A stretch of DNA of 64,000 nt from Bradyrhizobium sp. 164 (GTDB lineage: Bacteria; Pseudomonadota; Alphaproteobacteria; Rhizobiales; Xanthobacteraceae): assembly GCF_023073715.1 (NCBI RefSeq), contig NZ_JADPKA010000083.1:326438-390437 (forward strand), written 5' to 3'. Shown here in pieces: positions 8,600 through 17,337 of the stretch (positions within the stretch are counted from its first letter, which is position 1; each line of letters opens with the position of its first letter). A program made the translations under genes and the position numbers. The notes below the pieces were generated by a model that saw only the letters and a program-made list of their open reading frames with translations, made no database searches and was not told where the DNA came from.

Positions 8600-9235
8600 A
8601 TGAGCACAAGCAGCGTCAACGTGGTCGCCCACCCCCTGGTCCAGCACAAGCTCTCCTTGATGCGCGAGAAGGACCGCTCGACCAAGAGCTTTCGCGAGAT
8701 CCTGAACGAGATCGGGATGCTGCTCGGCTACGAGGTGACGCGCGACCTGCCGCTGGAGCTGGTGGACATCGAGACGCCGATCGCCCCGATGCAGGCGCCG
8801 AAGATCGCCGGCAAGAAGCTCACCCTGGCGCCGATCCTGCGCGCGGGCGTCGGCTTCCTCGACGGCATGCTGGCGCTGATGCCCTCGGCGCGCATCGCTC
8901 ATATCGGGCTCTACCGCGACCCCGAGACGTTGCAAGCCGTGGAATATTACTTCAAGGCACCGCAGGACCTGTCCGATCGCACCGTGATCCTGATGGATCC
9001 GATGCTGGCCACCGGCAATTCGGCCTGCGCCGGCGCGTCCCTGCTCAAGGCGCGCGGTGCCCGCGACATCCGCTTCGTCTGCCTCTTGGCCGCGCCCGAG
9101 GGCATCGCGCAGTTCCAGAGCGAGCATCCCGACGTGCCGGTCTGGACCGCCGCCATCGACGAGCGGCTCAACGACCACGGCTATATCGTGCCGGGCCTGG
9201 GCGATGCCGGCGATCGGATGTTCGGCACCAAGTAG
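8600..9235 (+). CDS. upp: Uracil phosphoribosyltransferase
   Basis: Salvages uracil with PRPP to UMP in the cytoplasm. The 211-aa length is standard. Visible family hallmarks are the APILRAGVGFLDGM stretch, the PRPP-binding loop DPMLATGNSA and the uracil-binding end GYIVPGLGDAGDRMFGT. The start at 8600 gives the usual N-terminus (VVAHPLVQHKLSLMRE). It stands alone, 170 bp from the micro-ORFs and 32 bp before an unrelated acyl ligase. Confidence 0.96.
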   Translation: MSTSSVNVVAHPLVQHKLSLMREKDRSTKSFREILNEIGMLLGYEVTRDLPLELVDIETPIAPMQAPKIAGKKLTLAPILRAGVGFLDGMLALMPSARIAHIGLYRDPETLQAVEYYFKAPQDLSDRTVILMDPMLATGNSACAGASLLKARGARDIRFVCLLAAPEGIAQFQSEHPDVPVWTAAIDERLNDHGYIVPGLGDAGDRMFGTK

Positions 9236-9267
9236 ACAGCTTTGCACGATCGGGTTACTCCGATTGC

Positions 9268-10839
9268 ATGCTGATCGACAGATGTTCGCTGCAATCGCTG
9301 CTCCCGACCGAGACCGCCAGTCGCGTCCTCATGTTCGATGGCACGCCGATCTCGCGTGCGGAGCTCTCAGGAAGGATCGAGCAGACCGCCGCCTGGCTGG
9401 CCGCGCAGGGCATCGGGAGGGGCGACGTCGTCGCCGTCTGGCTGGTCAACCGGATCGAATGGCTCGCACTGCTGTTCGCCGCCGGCCGCCTGGGCGCGGT
9501 CGTCGCCGCCGTCAATACGCGCTATCGCAGTGCGGAGGTCGCGCATCTGCTCCGCCTGTCCGGTGCCAAGCTGATGGTGGTCGAGGCCGCGTTCCGCTCG
9601 ATCGATTTTGCCGCCATTCTCGCCGGTGTCGCCAAGGACGAGGTGCCCGCGCTGCAACAGCTTGCCGTGGTGGGCAAGACCGCGATCCCCGCGCAATGGC
9701 CGAGTGTGCGGTTCGATGCCTTCGACAGGTCTTATCCGCCTGCCCCGCCGGCTCAGGAGGACGTCGATCTGCCCGTCCTGCTGTACACGACATCGGGCAC
9801 GACGAAGGGCCCGAAGCTCGTCGCCCATTCGCAGCGGACGCTGGCGACGCATGCCGCGTCCGTCGCCAAGGCGCTGCAGCTTGATCCGCAGCGCCATTCG
9901 CTGCTGGCGATGCTGCCGTTATGCGGCACTTTTGGCATGACAAGCATGCTCGGTTTCATCGCAGCGGGCGCGACCATCCATGTACTCGATGCTTTCGAGG
10001 CGGCGCCGGCCGTGAGGATCCTCGGCGAGTGCAGGATCACGCATTCGTTCGGCTCGGACGAGATGTTCCGCCGCATCCTCGCGCTCACCGATGCACCACG
10101 ACCGTTTCCGCATCTCGAAATCTGCGGCTTCGCCGCATTCCAGCCCGGCTGGCGCGAGTTGGCCGCGGAGGCCGAAGTGCGCGGTATGCCGCTGTTCGGC
10201 TTGTACGGTTCGAGCGAGGTGCAGGCGCTGTTCTCGATCGGCCGCGGCAGCGATGCCTTCGCCGATCGCATCGAAGGCGGCGGCTGGCCGATGTCGCCGG
10301 ACGCGAAAATCCGCATCCGCGATGTCGAGACCGGCGAGCTTGCGGCCCGGGGCGGCTCCGGCGAGATCGAGATCAGCGCGCCGTCATGCTTCCTCGGCTA
10401 CTTCAACAATCCCGAGGCGACGCGGGAAGCGATCACCGCCGATGGCTTCTTCCGCACCGGCGACATCGGCCGGCTGCGCGGGGATGGTTCGTTCGTCTAC
10501 GAGACCCGTGCCGGCGATGCGATGCGGCTCGGCGGCTTCCTGGTCGCGCCCGGCGAGATCGAAGACGAGCTCAAATCGTGCGCGGGTGTCGCCGACGCCC
10601 AGGTGGTCGCGATCGACCTGAAGGGACAGGCCCGCTGCGTCGCCTTCGTAATTCCAGCTGGAGAGCCACCACGACAGGAAGCGCTAATCGCCCATGTGCG
10701 CGAGCGGCTCGCCGGCTACAAGGTGCCGGCGCGGGTCTATGTCGTGGATGCCTTCCCCGTCACCGACAGCGCCAATGGCGTCAAGATTCAGCGCGCCCGG
10801 CTTCGTGCCATGGCCATGGACCGGATCGCCGCTGAATAG
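9268..10839 (+). CDS. AMP-forming acyl-CoA synthetase / ligase family protein
   Basis: Class I adenylate-forming enzyme of 523 aa that activates a carboxylic acid to acyl-AMP and then usually the CoA ester. Core motifs are clear: LLYTTSGTTKGPK (ATP loop), GLYGSSEVQ (A5), FFRTGDIGRLRGDG (A7) and the C-terminal lysine motif NGVKIQRARLR. The ATG at 9268 is used because the upstream open frame overlaps upp. Neighbouring acyl-CoA dehydrogenase, MaoC and CitE-like genes suggest a role in organic-acid or fatty-acid breakdown. The substrate cannot be read from sequence. Confidence 0.88.
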   Translation: MLIDRCSLQSLLPTETASRVLMFDGTPISRAELSGRIEQTAAWLAAQGIGRGDVVAVWLVNRIEWLALLFAAGRLGAVVAAVNTRYRSAEVAHLLRLSGAKLMVVEAAFRSIDFAAILAGVAKDEVPALQQLAVVGKTAIPAQWPSVRFDAFDRSYPPAPPAQEDVDLPVLLYTTSGTTKGPKLVAHSQRTLATHAASVAKALQLDPQRHSLLAMLPLCGTFGMTSMLGFIAAGATIHVLDAFEAAPAVRILGECRITHSFGSDEMFRRILALTDAPRPFPHLEICGFAAFQPGWRELAAEAEVRGMPLFGLYGSSEVQALFSIGRGSDAFADRIEGGGWPMSPDAKIRIRDVETGELAARGGSGEIEISAPSCFLGYFNNPEATREAITADGFFRTGDIGRLRGDGSFVYETRAGDAMRLGGFLVAPGEIEDELKSCAGVADAQVVAIDLKGQARCVAFVIPAGEPPRQEALIAHVRERLAGYKVPARVYVVDAFPVTDSANGVKIQRARLRAMAMDRIAAE

Positions 10840-10872
10840 GAACAGCCTTTTGAGCTTGCGCCCGAAGGTCGC

Positions 10873-12039
10873 TCAGTAAGACTTGGCGAGGCCAAGCACC
10901 TTTTCCGCGATGAAGCTGAGCGCGAGCTGCGGACTGACCGGCGCGATGCGCGGAATCAGGATCTCGCGCAAATAGCGCTCGACATGGAATTCCTTGGCAT
11001 AGCCGAAGCCGCCATGGGTCATCACCGCCTGCTCGCAAGCCGAGAAGCCTGCCTCGCCAGCGAGATACTTTGCCGCATTGGCGGCGGCGCCGCAGGGCAT
11101 GCGCTTGTCGTATTGCCAGGCCGCCGACATCACCATCAGCCAGGCCGCCTCGAGCTCGACCCAGTTCACCGCCAGCGGATGCTGGATGCCCTGATTCTTG
11201 CCGATGGGCCGGTTGAACACCACACGCGTCTTGGCGTATTCGGTCGCACGCGATAGCGCGAGCTTGCCGAGACCGACCGCTTCCGCCGCGATCAGGATAC
11301 GCTCCGGGTTCATGCCTTCGAGGATGTACTCGAAGCCTTTGCCTTCCTCGCCGATCCGATCCTCCATCGGGATTTCAAAATCCTCGAAGAACAGCTCGTT
11401 GGAATCGACGATCTTGCGGCCCATCTTCTCGATCTCGTGGACCTTAATCTTGTTGCGGTCGAAATCGGTGTAGAACAGGCTGAGGCCGTGGGTCGGCGAG
11501 CGCACCTGTTCCAGCGGGGTGGTGCGCGCCAGCAGCAGGATCTTGTGCGCGACCTGCGCGGTCGATATCCACACCTTCTGGCCGTTGACGATGTAGCGAT
11601 CGTTCTTGGCGACCGCGCGGGTCTTGAGCTGGGTGGTGTTGAGACCGGTGTTGGGCTCGGTAACCGCGAAACAGGCTTTCTCGCGACCCTCGACCATCGG
11701 CGGCAGCATGCGCTTGCGCTGCTCCTCGGTGCCGAACACGACGACGGGGTTGAGTCCGAACACGTTGATATGCACCGCGGACGCGCCGGACATGCCGGCA
11801 CCTGATTCCGCGATGGTGCGCATCATGATCGCGGCTTCGGTAATGCCTAGCCCGGAGCCGCCATACTCCTCCGGCACGCAGATGCCGAGCCAGCCGGCAT
11901 CTGCCAGCGCCTTGTGAAAGTCGTGCGGGAAGCCGCCGTCGTGATCCTTCTTCAGCCAATAGGCATCGGGAAAGCCTTCGCAGATCTTGGCGATGGCGTC
12001 GCGAATGGCTTCCTGCTGATCGGTGAGCGCGAAATCCAT
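10873..12039 (-). CDS. Acyl-CoA dehydrogenase family protein
   Basis: FAD enzyme that oxidises an acyl-CoA to the enoyl-CoA, passing electrons to ETF. It has 388 aa, typical. Family signatures include CFAVTEPNTGLNTTQLK (flavin/substrate loop) and, near the C-terminus, THGGFGYAKEFHVERYLRE. The start MDFALTDQQEAIRD has GGAG 9 bp upstream. It is convergent with the ligase (33 bp apart) and divergent from the MaoC gene. Substrate specificity is unknown. Confidence 0.93.
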   Translation of the reverse strand: MDFALTDQQEAIRDAIAKICEGFPDAYWLKKDHDGGFPHDFHKALADAGWLGICVPEEYGGSGLGITEAAIMMRTIAESGAGMSGASAVHINVFGLNPVVVFGTEEQRKRMLPPMVEGREKACFAVTEPNTGLNTTQLKTRAVAKNDRYIVNGQKVWISTAQVAHKILLLARTTPLEQVRSPTHGLSLFYTDFDRNKIKVHEIEKMGRKIVDSNELFFEDFEIPMEDRIGEEGKGFEYILEGMNPERILIAAEAVGLGKLALSRATEYAKTRVVFNRPIGKNQGIQHPLAVNWVELEAAWLMVMSAAWQYDKRMPCGAAANAAKYLAGEAGFSACEQAVMTHGGFGYAKEFHVERYLREILIPRIAPVSPQLALSFIAEKVLGLAKSY

Positions 12040-12267
12040 GTTCTTGATCTCCGTGCTAGGAGCCGCGGCGACTCACGTGCCCGATCTTTGAGCCCACCCA
12101 ACCGGCGATGGAAGATTGCCGCGCCGGACCTTCCCTCGCTTGCGTTCTTTAGCTCGAAAAACTCAGTACAGATACGTGAATTTGCCTGCCAAGTGCGTGT
12201 ACCATGCATAGGGTCATGCGGCGCGACGGTGCGAGCGCGTCGTTATTTCGCAAGGAGGGAAACCGCG

Positions 12268-12720
12268 ATGGCCGGACTTTATTTCGAGGACTTCTCCGTA
12301 GGCCAGGAGTTCAGGCATCCGCTGACCCGGACCGTCACGGAGATGGACAACACCATGTTCAGCCTGCTGACGCTCAATCCGCAGCCGCTGCACATCGATG
12401 CGCATTTCGCCGAGAAGACCGAGTTCGGCCAGCGCATTTTCAACAGTCTTTACACCCTCGGTATCATGATCGGCATGACGGTCTATGATACGACCCTCGG
12501 GACCACTGTTGCCAATCTCGGCATGACCGACGTCACTTTTCCAAAGCCGGTCTTCCACGGCGACACGTTGCGGGCGACGACGAAGGTGCTTTCGTTGCGG
12601 GAATCGAAATCGCGCCCGAGGGCAGGCATCGTCGAGTTCGAGCACCACGCCCTCAACCAGAACGACGAGATCGTCGGCAAATGCCGGCGCATGGCGATGA
12701 TGCACAAGAGGCCGGTCTGA
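12268..12720 (+). CDS. MaoC family dehydratase (hot-dog fold)
   Basis: A 150-aa hot-dog-fold enoyl-CoA hydratase-like protein. The MaoC pattern is visible: FSLLTLNPQPLHID with the catalytic Asp/His surroundings, FGQRIFNSLYTLG, and the strand ending FEHHALNQNDEIV. The ATG at 12268 has AAGGAGGG upstream. Its stop overlaps the next start (TGATG), so it is translationally coupled to the CitE-like gene, a pairing known for mesaconyl-CoA-hydratase/beta-methylmalyl-CoA-lyase-like modules. Confidence 0.92.
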   Translation: MAGLYFEDFSVGQEFRHPLTRTVTEMDNTMFSLLTLNPQPLHIDAHFAEKTEFGQRIFNSLYTLGIMIGMTVYDTTLGTTVANLGMTDVTFPKPVFHGDTLRATTKVLSLRESKSRPRAGIVEFEHHALNQNDEIVGKCRRMAMMHKRPV

Positions 12721-13571
12721 TGCGTTCGATGCTGTTCGTGCCGGGTGATTCCCCGCGCAAATTCGAGAAAGCGAGCGAAGGCAAGGCCGACGCGCTGATC
12801 ATAGACCTCGAGGATTCCGTCGTCGCCGAGAAGAAGGAGCAGGCGCGCGGGTTGACGCTGGCGATGCTGAAGGGCTCTCGCGGCCCGCACCAGCTCTATG
12901 TCCGTGTCAACGCGCTCGACACCGGCATGACGCTTGTCGATCTCGCCACGGTGATGCCGGGCAAGCCCGACGGCATCGTGCTGCCGAAATCGCAAGGCGG
13001 CGACGATGTGCGGCAGGTGGCGACCTGGCTCGAAGCGTTCGAGGCGGCGGCCGGCATCGCGGTCGGCGCGACGCGCATCGTCTGCGTCGCGACGGAGACC
13101 GCCGGCTCCATCTTCGGGCTTGGCAGCTACAAAGGCTGCTCCCCTCGCCTCGCTGGACTGATGTGGGGTGCCGAAGATCTCTCGGCTTCGCTCGGCGCCA
13201 CCGAGAAAGCCTCGGGCGGCGTGTTCCACAGCCCCTATCGGCTCGCGCGCGATCTCTGCCTGATGGCGGCGGCCGCGGCCGAGGTTGCGCCGATCGACAC
13301 CGTCTATACCGACATTGACAATCTCGCCGGCCTCGACGCCGAGACGCGCGCGGCACGGCGCGACGGTTTTGCAGCCAAGGCGCTGATCCATCCCAAGCAT
13401 GTCGATGTCGTCAACGCGGCCTTCGAGCCGACGGAGGCCGAACGCACATGGGCGGAGAAGGTAATCGCGGCATTCGCGAGCAATCCGAATGCCGGCACGC
13501 TGCGGCTCGACGGCCAGATGATCGACAAGCCGCATCTTCGCGCCGCGAAGAAGATCCTGGGCCAACCCTAG
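12720..13571 (+). CDS. HpcH/HpaI aldolase / CitE-like CoA-ester lyase
   Basis: TIM-barrel lyase of the CitE / malyl-CoA lyase group, 283 aa. Supporting stretches are RSMLFVPGDSPRKFEKA, ALIIDLEDSVV (metal-binding region), PDGIVLPKSQGG, TETAGSIFG and LMWGAEDLSASLGA. Likely reaction: cleavage or hydrolysis of a 3-hydroxyacyl- or citramalyl/malyl-type CoA ester. The start overlaps the MaoC stop by one base. It is convergent with the next gene. Confidence 0.92.
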   Translation: MRSMLFVPGDSPRKFEKASEGKADALIIDLEDSVVAEKKEQARGLTLAMLKGSRGPHQLYVRVNALDTGMTLVDLATVMPGKPDGIVLPKSQGGDDVRQVATWLEAFEAAAGIAVGATRIVCVATETAGSIFGLGSYKGCSPRLAGLMWGAEDLSASLGATEKASGGVFHSPYRLARDLCLMAAAAAEVAPIDTVYTDIDNLAGLDAETRAARRDGFAAKALIHPKHVDVVNAAFEPTEAERTWAEKVIAAFASNPNAGTLRLDGQMIDKPHLRAAKKILGQP

Positions 13572-13643
13572 ATCGCCGTCACTTCGGCTGACCGCGCGGG
13601 CGACCTTCAACCTGCCGAAGGTGTGTCGGTTGAAGCCGCGCCG

Positions 13644-14027
13644 TCAGTCGAACCCCTGAACGGGCGGAGCCGAGGTCTGCGCCGGCACGGCAGGCTCGGC
13701 TTGAACCGGCGGGGTCGGGTTGCCGGCAGCGCTCGTCTGGCCATTGGCAGCCATCGCCTCGCGCGTGCGCGGTGGGACGCGGGTCGCGGCAGCGCGACGT
13801 GGCGGCTGCGGGTGTCTTGCCGACTGCGAACCACTCAGGCCCCAGGACCGGGCGATCGAAGGTCCGGCGGTGTAACCAACCAACGCTCCGGCGACGGCTC
13901 CGACCGGGCCAAGTACGACCGCACCGGATAAGGCGCCGAGCGCTGCATCGCCCGCGCGCTCCTGCGCAACTGCGCTCGCCGGCACACAAGCCAGCATTGC
14001 AATAGCGGTGATCACAGCCTTGTTCAT
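13644..14027 (-). CDS. Exported glycine-zipper protein
   Basis: A 127-aa protein with a signal peptide (MNKAVITAIAMLACVPASAVAQ), then a Gly/Ala-rich double segment (ALGALSGAVVLGPVGAVAG, ALVGYTAG) that looks like a glycine-zipper membrane motif, then a Pro/Ala/Gln-rich low-complexity tail. The ATG at 14027 has GGGAGG upstream. Such proteins are usually small envelope or outer-membrane-associated proteins. The exact function is unknown. Confidence 0.8.
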   Translation of the reverse strand: MNKAVITAIAMLACVPASAVAQERAGDAALGALSGAVVLGPVGAVAGALVGYTAGPSIARSWGLSGSQSARHPQPPRRAAATRVPPRTREAMAANGQTSAAGNPTPPVQAEPAVPAQTSAPPVQGFD

Positions 14028-14177
14028 CGGAGCGCCTCCCTCGCGGCAGATCACTCCTGCTCAAATATGGCCGTACCAAGTTCGCTTGCCGGCCAACCAA
14101 GGGCAATCGATGGAACTCGGCGTTCGCAGCTCTTGCGCCCTCAACCGGGGCTCCACGCGGGCCACTCAGAGCAACTG

Positions 14178-14969
14178 CTAGACGATCCTGATCGACACGT
14201 CCGGCAGGCCCTCGAGCTTGCACAACAGCACGTCGCCCTTCACCACCGGGCCGACATTCTCCGGCGTGCCGGAATAGATGATGTCGCCCGCCTTCAGCTC
14301 GAACGCTTCCGACAGCTTTGCGATCTGCTCGGCGACGCTCCAGATCATCTTGCTGAGATCGGAGTTCTGCCGGACGGCGCCGTTGACTGCCAGCGAAATC
14401 GCACCCTTCTCGAAATGGCCGGTCTTGCTTGCCGGGCGAATCGGACCGAGCACGGCCGCATGATCAAAGCTCTTGCCGATCTCCCAGGGCTTCTTCTCCG
14501 CGGCCATGCCGTTCTGAAGATCGCGCCGGGTCATGTCGAGCCCGAGCGCATAGCCATAGACATGGTCGAGCGCCTTCTCGACCGGAATGTTGGTGCCGCC
14601 CGATTTCAGCGCCGCAACCAGCTCGACCTCGTGATGATAGTTCTTGGTCAGCGACGGATAGGGATGATCGGCGACCTCGCCGATCGCGACGTTCTGAATC
14701 GCGTCGGTCGGCTTCTGGAAGAAGAACGGCGGCTCGCGGTTCGGATCCGAGCCGCGCTCGATCGCGTGCGCCGCGTAATTGCGCCCGATGCAGTAGATGC
14801 GGCGCACCTGAAACACCTGGGTCTCACCGACGATCGGGATCGTCACCATCGGCACCGGAAAGATCGGCTTGGGTCCGGCCTGCGCGGCGGCCGGTGCGAC
14901 CCCGGTCATCGAAACGGCGGTAGCCGCCGCAGCGGTTGCGAGCAAATCACGTCGCGTGGGTGAGGTCAT
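14178..14969 (-). CDS. Fumarylacetoacetate-hydrolase family protein with a twin-arginine signal
   Basis: The FAH-fold domain (RIYCIGRNYAAHAIERG, DHVYGYALGLDMTRRDLQ, KAGDIIYSGTPENVGPV) carries the usual metal-binding acidic residues. It is preceded by an N-terminal twin-arginine-type leader (TSPTRRDLLATAAAATA), unusual for a family that is mostly cytoplasmic. 263 aa from the ATG at 14969, which has GGGAG upstream. The likely chemistry is hydrolysis of a C-C bond in a diketo acid, or decarboxylation or isomerisation. The periplasmic location is inferred from the leader. It stands alone. Confidence 0.88.
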   Translation of the reverse strand: MTSPTRRDLLATAAAATAVSMTGVAPAAAQAGPKPIFPVPMVTIPIVGETQVFQVRRIYCIGRNYAAHAIERGSDPNREPPFFFQKPTDAIQNVAIGEVADHPYPSLTKNYHHEVELVAALKSGGTNIPVEKALDHVYGYALGLDMTRRDLQNGMAAEKKPWEIGKSFDHAAVLGPIRPASKTGHFEKGAISLAVNGAVRQNSDLSKMIWSVAEQIAKLSEAFELKAGDIIYSGTPENVGPVVKGDVLLCKLEGLPDVSIRIV

Positions 14970-15094
14970 CTCGGATGCTCCCTTTGCCTTTGCTTGGGCA
15001 GCGTCATGCGCGCCGATCCGGCTGATAGTCGATATTTGGTGTGCCAGCAACATGGATCGGCGCGGCTTGCTGGATACCGCGCGGTGCGAACCCG

Positions 15095-16198
15095 CTAACG
15101 GACGAAACGGTTGCCAGCGGCGGCACTGCTTGGTTCGGGCGCGGGAGCGACTCTCACGACCGCCGTTAGCGGGGCGCCATTGCGCAGCAGGACGAGTTTG
15201 ACTTCCTCGCCGATGCGCGCAAGGCCGATCGTGTTGCGGAGCTGGGCGGCGGTGCGGATCGGGCGGTCGTCGGCCCTGATGATGATATCGCCCTTGCGCA
15301 GGCCTGCCTGTTGCGCCGGCGAATCCGCCGCAATGTCCGCGATGACGGCACCTTCGTTGAATCCCTTGTTGACTGATGGATGCAAGTCCTTCAGCGAAAT
15401 GCCGATCCGGCCGCGCTCGACGCGGCCCTTGGCGACGATCTGCTCCATCACCTTCCGCGCCATGTTGACGGGAATTGCAAATCCGATGCCGACATTGCCG
15501 CCGGCAGGCGAGATGATGGCCGAGTTGATGCCCACCAGTTCTCCGCGCAAGCTGACCAGCGCCCCGCCGGAATTGCCGGGATTGATCGCAGCATCGGTCT
15601 GGATGAAGTCCTCATAACCCTGCTTGCCGAGTCCGGTCCGGCCCAGCGCGCTGACGAGGCCGGACGTCACGGTCTGGCCGAGGCCGAATGGGTTGCCGAT
15701 CGCAAGCACGAAATCGCCGACTTCGAGCGCGTCGCTGTCGCCGAAGGAAAGCGCCTTGAGCCCGGCCGGGCTCTGGATCTGGAGCACCGCAACGTCCGTC
15801 GGCGGATCGCGGCCGATGACCTTCGCCGAGAACTGCCGGCCGTCCTTGGTGGTGATCTGAACGGCGGAGGTGCCATCGACCACGTGATTGTTGGTGAGTA
15901 CGTAGCCGCGCTGTGCATCGACGATGACCCCCGAGCCGGTCGCGTTGACCTCCTTCTCGATCTGCCGGGGGACGTCGAAGAACTCGCGGAAGAGCGGGTC
16001 GCGATAGAGCGGATTGTCCTCGCGCACACGGCCATGCACGGAGATGTTGACCACGGCCGGCGTCACCTGACGCACCAGCGGCGCCAGGGTCGGCACAGAG
16101 CCGCCCGTCTTCAGGTCCGGAATTTGGCCAGCGGCGGGCTGCGATGCCGTGAGCGTCAGCAACAGCAACGCCAGCGAAAGCAAACGCACAGCATTCAT
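15095..16198 (-). CDS. DegP/DegQ-like periplasmic serine protease
   Basis: Trypsin-fold HtrA protease: signal peptide (LLSLALLLLTLTASQPAAG), then the catalytic triad His (TNNHVVDG), Asp (DPPTDVAVLQI) and Ser (INPGNSGGALV), and one C-terminal PDZ domain (SPAQQAGLRKGDIIIRADD). 367 aa from the ATG at 16198 with AGGTGA upstream; a GTG at 16207 is an alternative. It is the last gene of the run starting with two Hsp20 genes, so it is probably co-expressed on heat shock to clear misfolded envelope proteins. Confidence 0.93.
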   Translation of the reverse strand: MNAVRLLSLALLLLTLTASQPAAGQIPDLKTGGSVPTLAPLVRQVTPAVVNISVHGRVREDNPLYRDPLFREFFDVPRQIEKEVNATGSGVIVDAQRGYVLTNNHVVDGTSAVQITTKDGRQFSAKVIGRDPPTDVAVLQIQSPAGLKALSFGDSDALEVGDFVLAIGNPFGLGQTVTSGLVSALGRTGLGKQGYEDFIQTDAAINPGNSGGALVSLRGELVGINSAIISPAGGNVGIGFAIPVNMARKVMEQIVAKGRVERGRIGISLKDLHPSVNKGFNEGAVIADIAADSPAQQAGLRKGDIIIRADDRPIRTAAQLRNTIGLARIGEEVKLVLLRNGAPLTAVVRVAPAPEPSSAAAGNRFVR

Positions 16199-16243
16199 CT
16201 TCGTCACCTGCCGCCTAGCCCAGAATAGAAGAACTTTGTGGCC

Positions 16244-16354
16244 TCAGTCACGCGGCGCGGCGGTGAGACCGTGCATGGCCAGATAAGGAACGGCGAAGGC
16301 CGCCGAGGCCTGACCGATCAGCACGAGCGTCAGAACAGTGTGCGTGAGCATCAT
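16244..16354 (-). CDS. 36-aa micro-ORF overlapping the preceding gene
   Basis: Starts in an ATGATG that overlaps the stop of the 111-aa gene, so it can be translated by coupling. The product begins MMLTHTVLTLVLIGQASAAFA, either a signal-like or a membrane helix, and ends HGLTAAPRD. It ends 45 bp before the DegP-like protease. Unrecognised. Position inside a tight operon and the stop/start overlap are the support. Confidence 0.55.
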   Translation of the reverse strand: MMLTHTVLTLVLIGQASAAFAVPYLAMHGLTAAPRD

Positions 16355-16686
16355 GCGGCTCGCCTCTCGGCGGCGGCCCAGGGCCGCCGCAACCGCATCG
16401 GGACGCCGCCCCCGCGCGGCGGGTCGTCATTGTCATTGTCGCCGTCGAGCCGGCGCAACGCCGTCAGAATATCGGCGAGCCGCACGGTGTGGCTCATGCC
16501 TGGTATCTCGCGCAGCGCGGGACAGGATTCGACCGCGTACATGTCCGAGGCCCAGGATGACAGGATGATCCGCTTCTCCGGCGTGGAGAGCTCCTCTGCA
16601 TTCAGGACGTCGGCAGGCGAGTCGTAATGGGCAGCGGGATGAAACAGCGGGCTGAGAGTGCCGGCATTGGTGTTCACGTTGGTCAT
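16351..16686 (-). CDS. Conserved-looking 111-aa protein of the heat-shock operon
   Basis: The ATG at 16686 has GGGGAGG 4 bp upstream. The core (SPADVLNAEELSTPEKRIILSSWASDMYAVES, broken here only by my reading) describes a small helical domain in which a boundary is drawn by 'EKR..LSSWASD'. Similar short proteins follow Hsp20 genes in other rhizobia as I recall. The C-terminus is Arg/Pro-rich. No signal or membrane segment. Function unknown; it lies between the Hsp20 pair and the protease gene. Confidence 0.75.
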   Translation of the reverse strand: MTNVNTNAGTLSPLFHPAAHYDSPADVLNAEELSTPEKRIILSSWASDMYAVESCPALREIPGMSHTVRLADILTALRRLDGDNDNDDPPRGGGVPMRLRRPWAAAERRAA

Positions 16687-16770
16687 CGGTCCTCCCCTCA
16701 TGCTCCTTTCCAAGGGACGGGTTTGTTGACGATGGACGGCGGCGCCGACCGCCGCCGTCCGCGATTGATG

Positions 16771-17262
16771 CTAATGAGTGTTGATCGCGATGCGCTTGAC
16801 GCCTTCGCGTGCTTTTTCCGACTTCGGCAGCGACACGGTCAGGACGCCATTCTTGAACGACGCCTCGGCCTTGTCCTCCTCGACGCCCTCCAGCGGGATC
16901 TGCCGCTCGAAAGCACCATAATAGCGCTCGGTAAAGTACCTGCCTTCGCCGTTGCGCTCGGCTTTTTTCTCGCCGCGGAGCGTCAGGACGCCATTGGCGA
17001 TCTCGACCTGGACGTCCTTCTCCTCCAGTCCGGGAAGTTCGGCCGAAACGGTCAGCGTCTTGTCGGTCTCGCTGAGCTCGACCTTTGGCCAGCCGAAACG
17101 GCCCTCCATCAGCGGCGACAGGCTGGTCCCGCCGAAGCCGCGGAAGACATCGTCGAACAGACGGTTCATCTCGCGATGAAGCGTCAGGAACGGATCGAAG
17201 TTATCGCGCGCAGGCGCGAGCTCCTGGTTCCTCGACCAGGGAATGAGATCACGAAAAGCCAT
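16771..17262 (-). CDS. Small heat-shock protein, Hsp20 class (second of the pair)
   Basis: ATP-independent chaperone of 163 aa. The alpha-crystallin domain is clear: PKVELSETDKTLTVSAELPG, VQVEIANGVLTLRGEKK, ending FKNGVLTVSLPKS. Residues 1-55 form the variable N-terminal arm with FDPFLTLHREMNRLFDDVF. A GGAGGAGAGAACC sequence lies directly before the ATG. It is separated from the upstream Hsp20 gene by 75 bp holding a perfect 12-bp stem-loop. It belongs to the class unlike IbpA, so the pair may form different oligomers. Confidence 0.95.
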   Translation of the reverse strand: MAFRDLIPWSRNQELAPARDNFDPFLTLHREMNRLFDDVFRGFGGTSLSPLMEGRFGWPKVELSETDKTLTVSAELPGLEEKDVQVEIANGVLTLRGEKKAERNGEGRYFTERYYGAFERQIPLEGVEEDKAEASFKNGVLTVSLPKSEKAREGVKRIAINTH

Positions 17263-17284
17263 GGTTCTCTCCTCCATGCATCGG

Positions 17285-17316
17285 GGAACGCGGCGCGCAT
17301 CCTAGCGCCGCGTTCC
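17285..17316 (-). repeat. Perfect 12-bp stem-loop between the two hsp20 genes
   Basis: Arms ggaacgcggcgc (17285-17296) and gcgccgcgttcc (17305-17316) are perfectly complementary with an 8-nt loop. There is no T-run after it in the leftward direction, so it is not a normal intrinsic terminator. It ends 22 bp before the start of the second Hsp20 gene and could stabilise the upstream mRNA segment, be a processing site, or affect access to the second ribosome site. Confidence 0.85.
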
Positions 17317-17337
17317 GCCGTTCGCCCGATCGAATGC

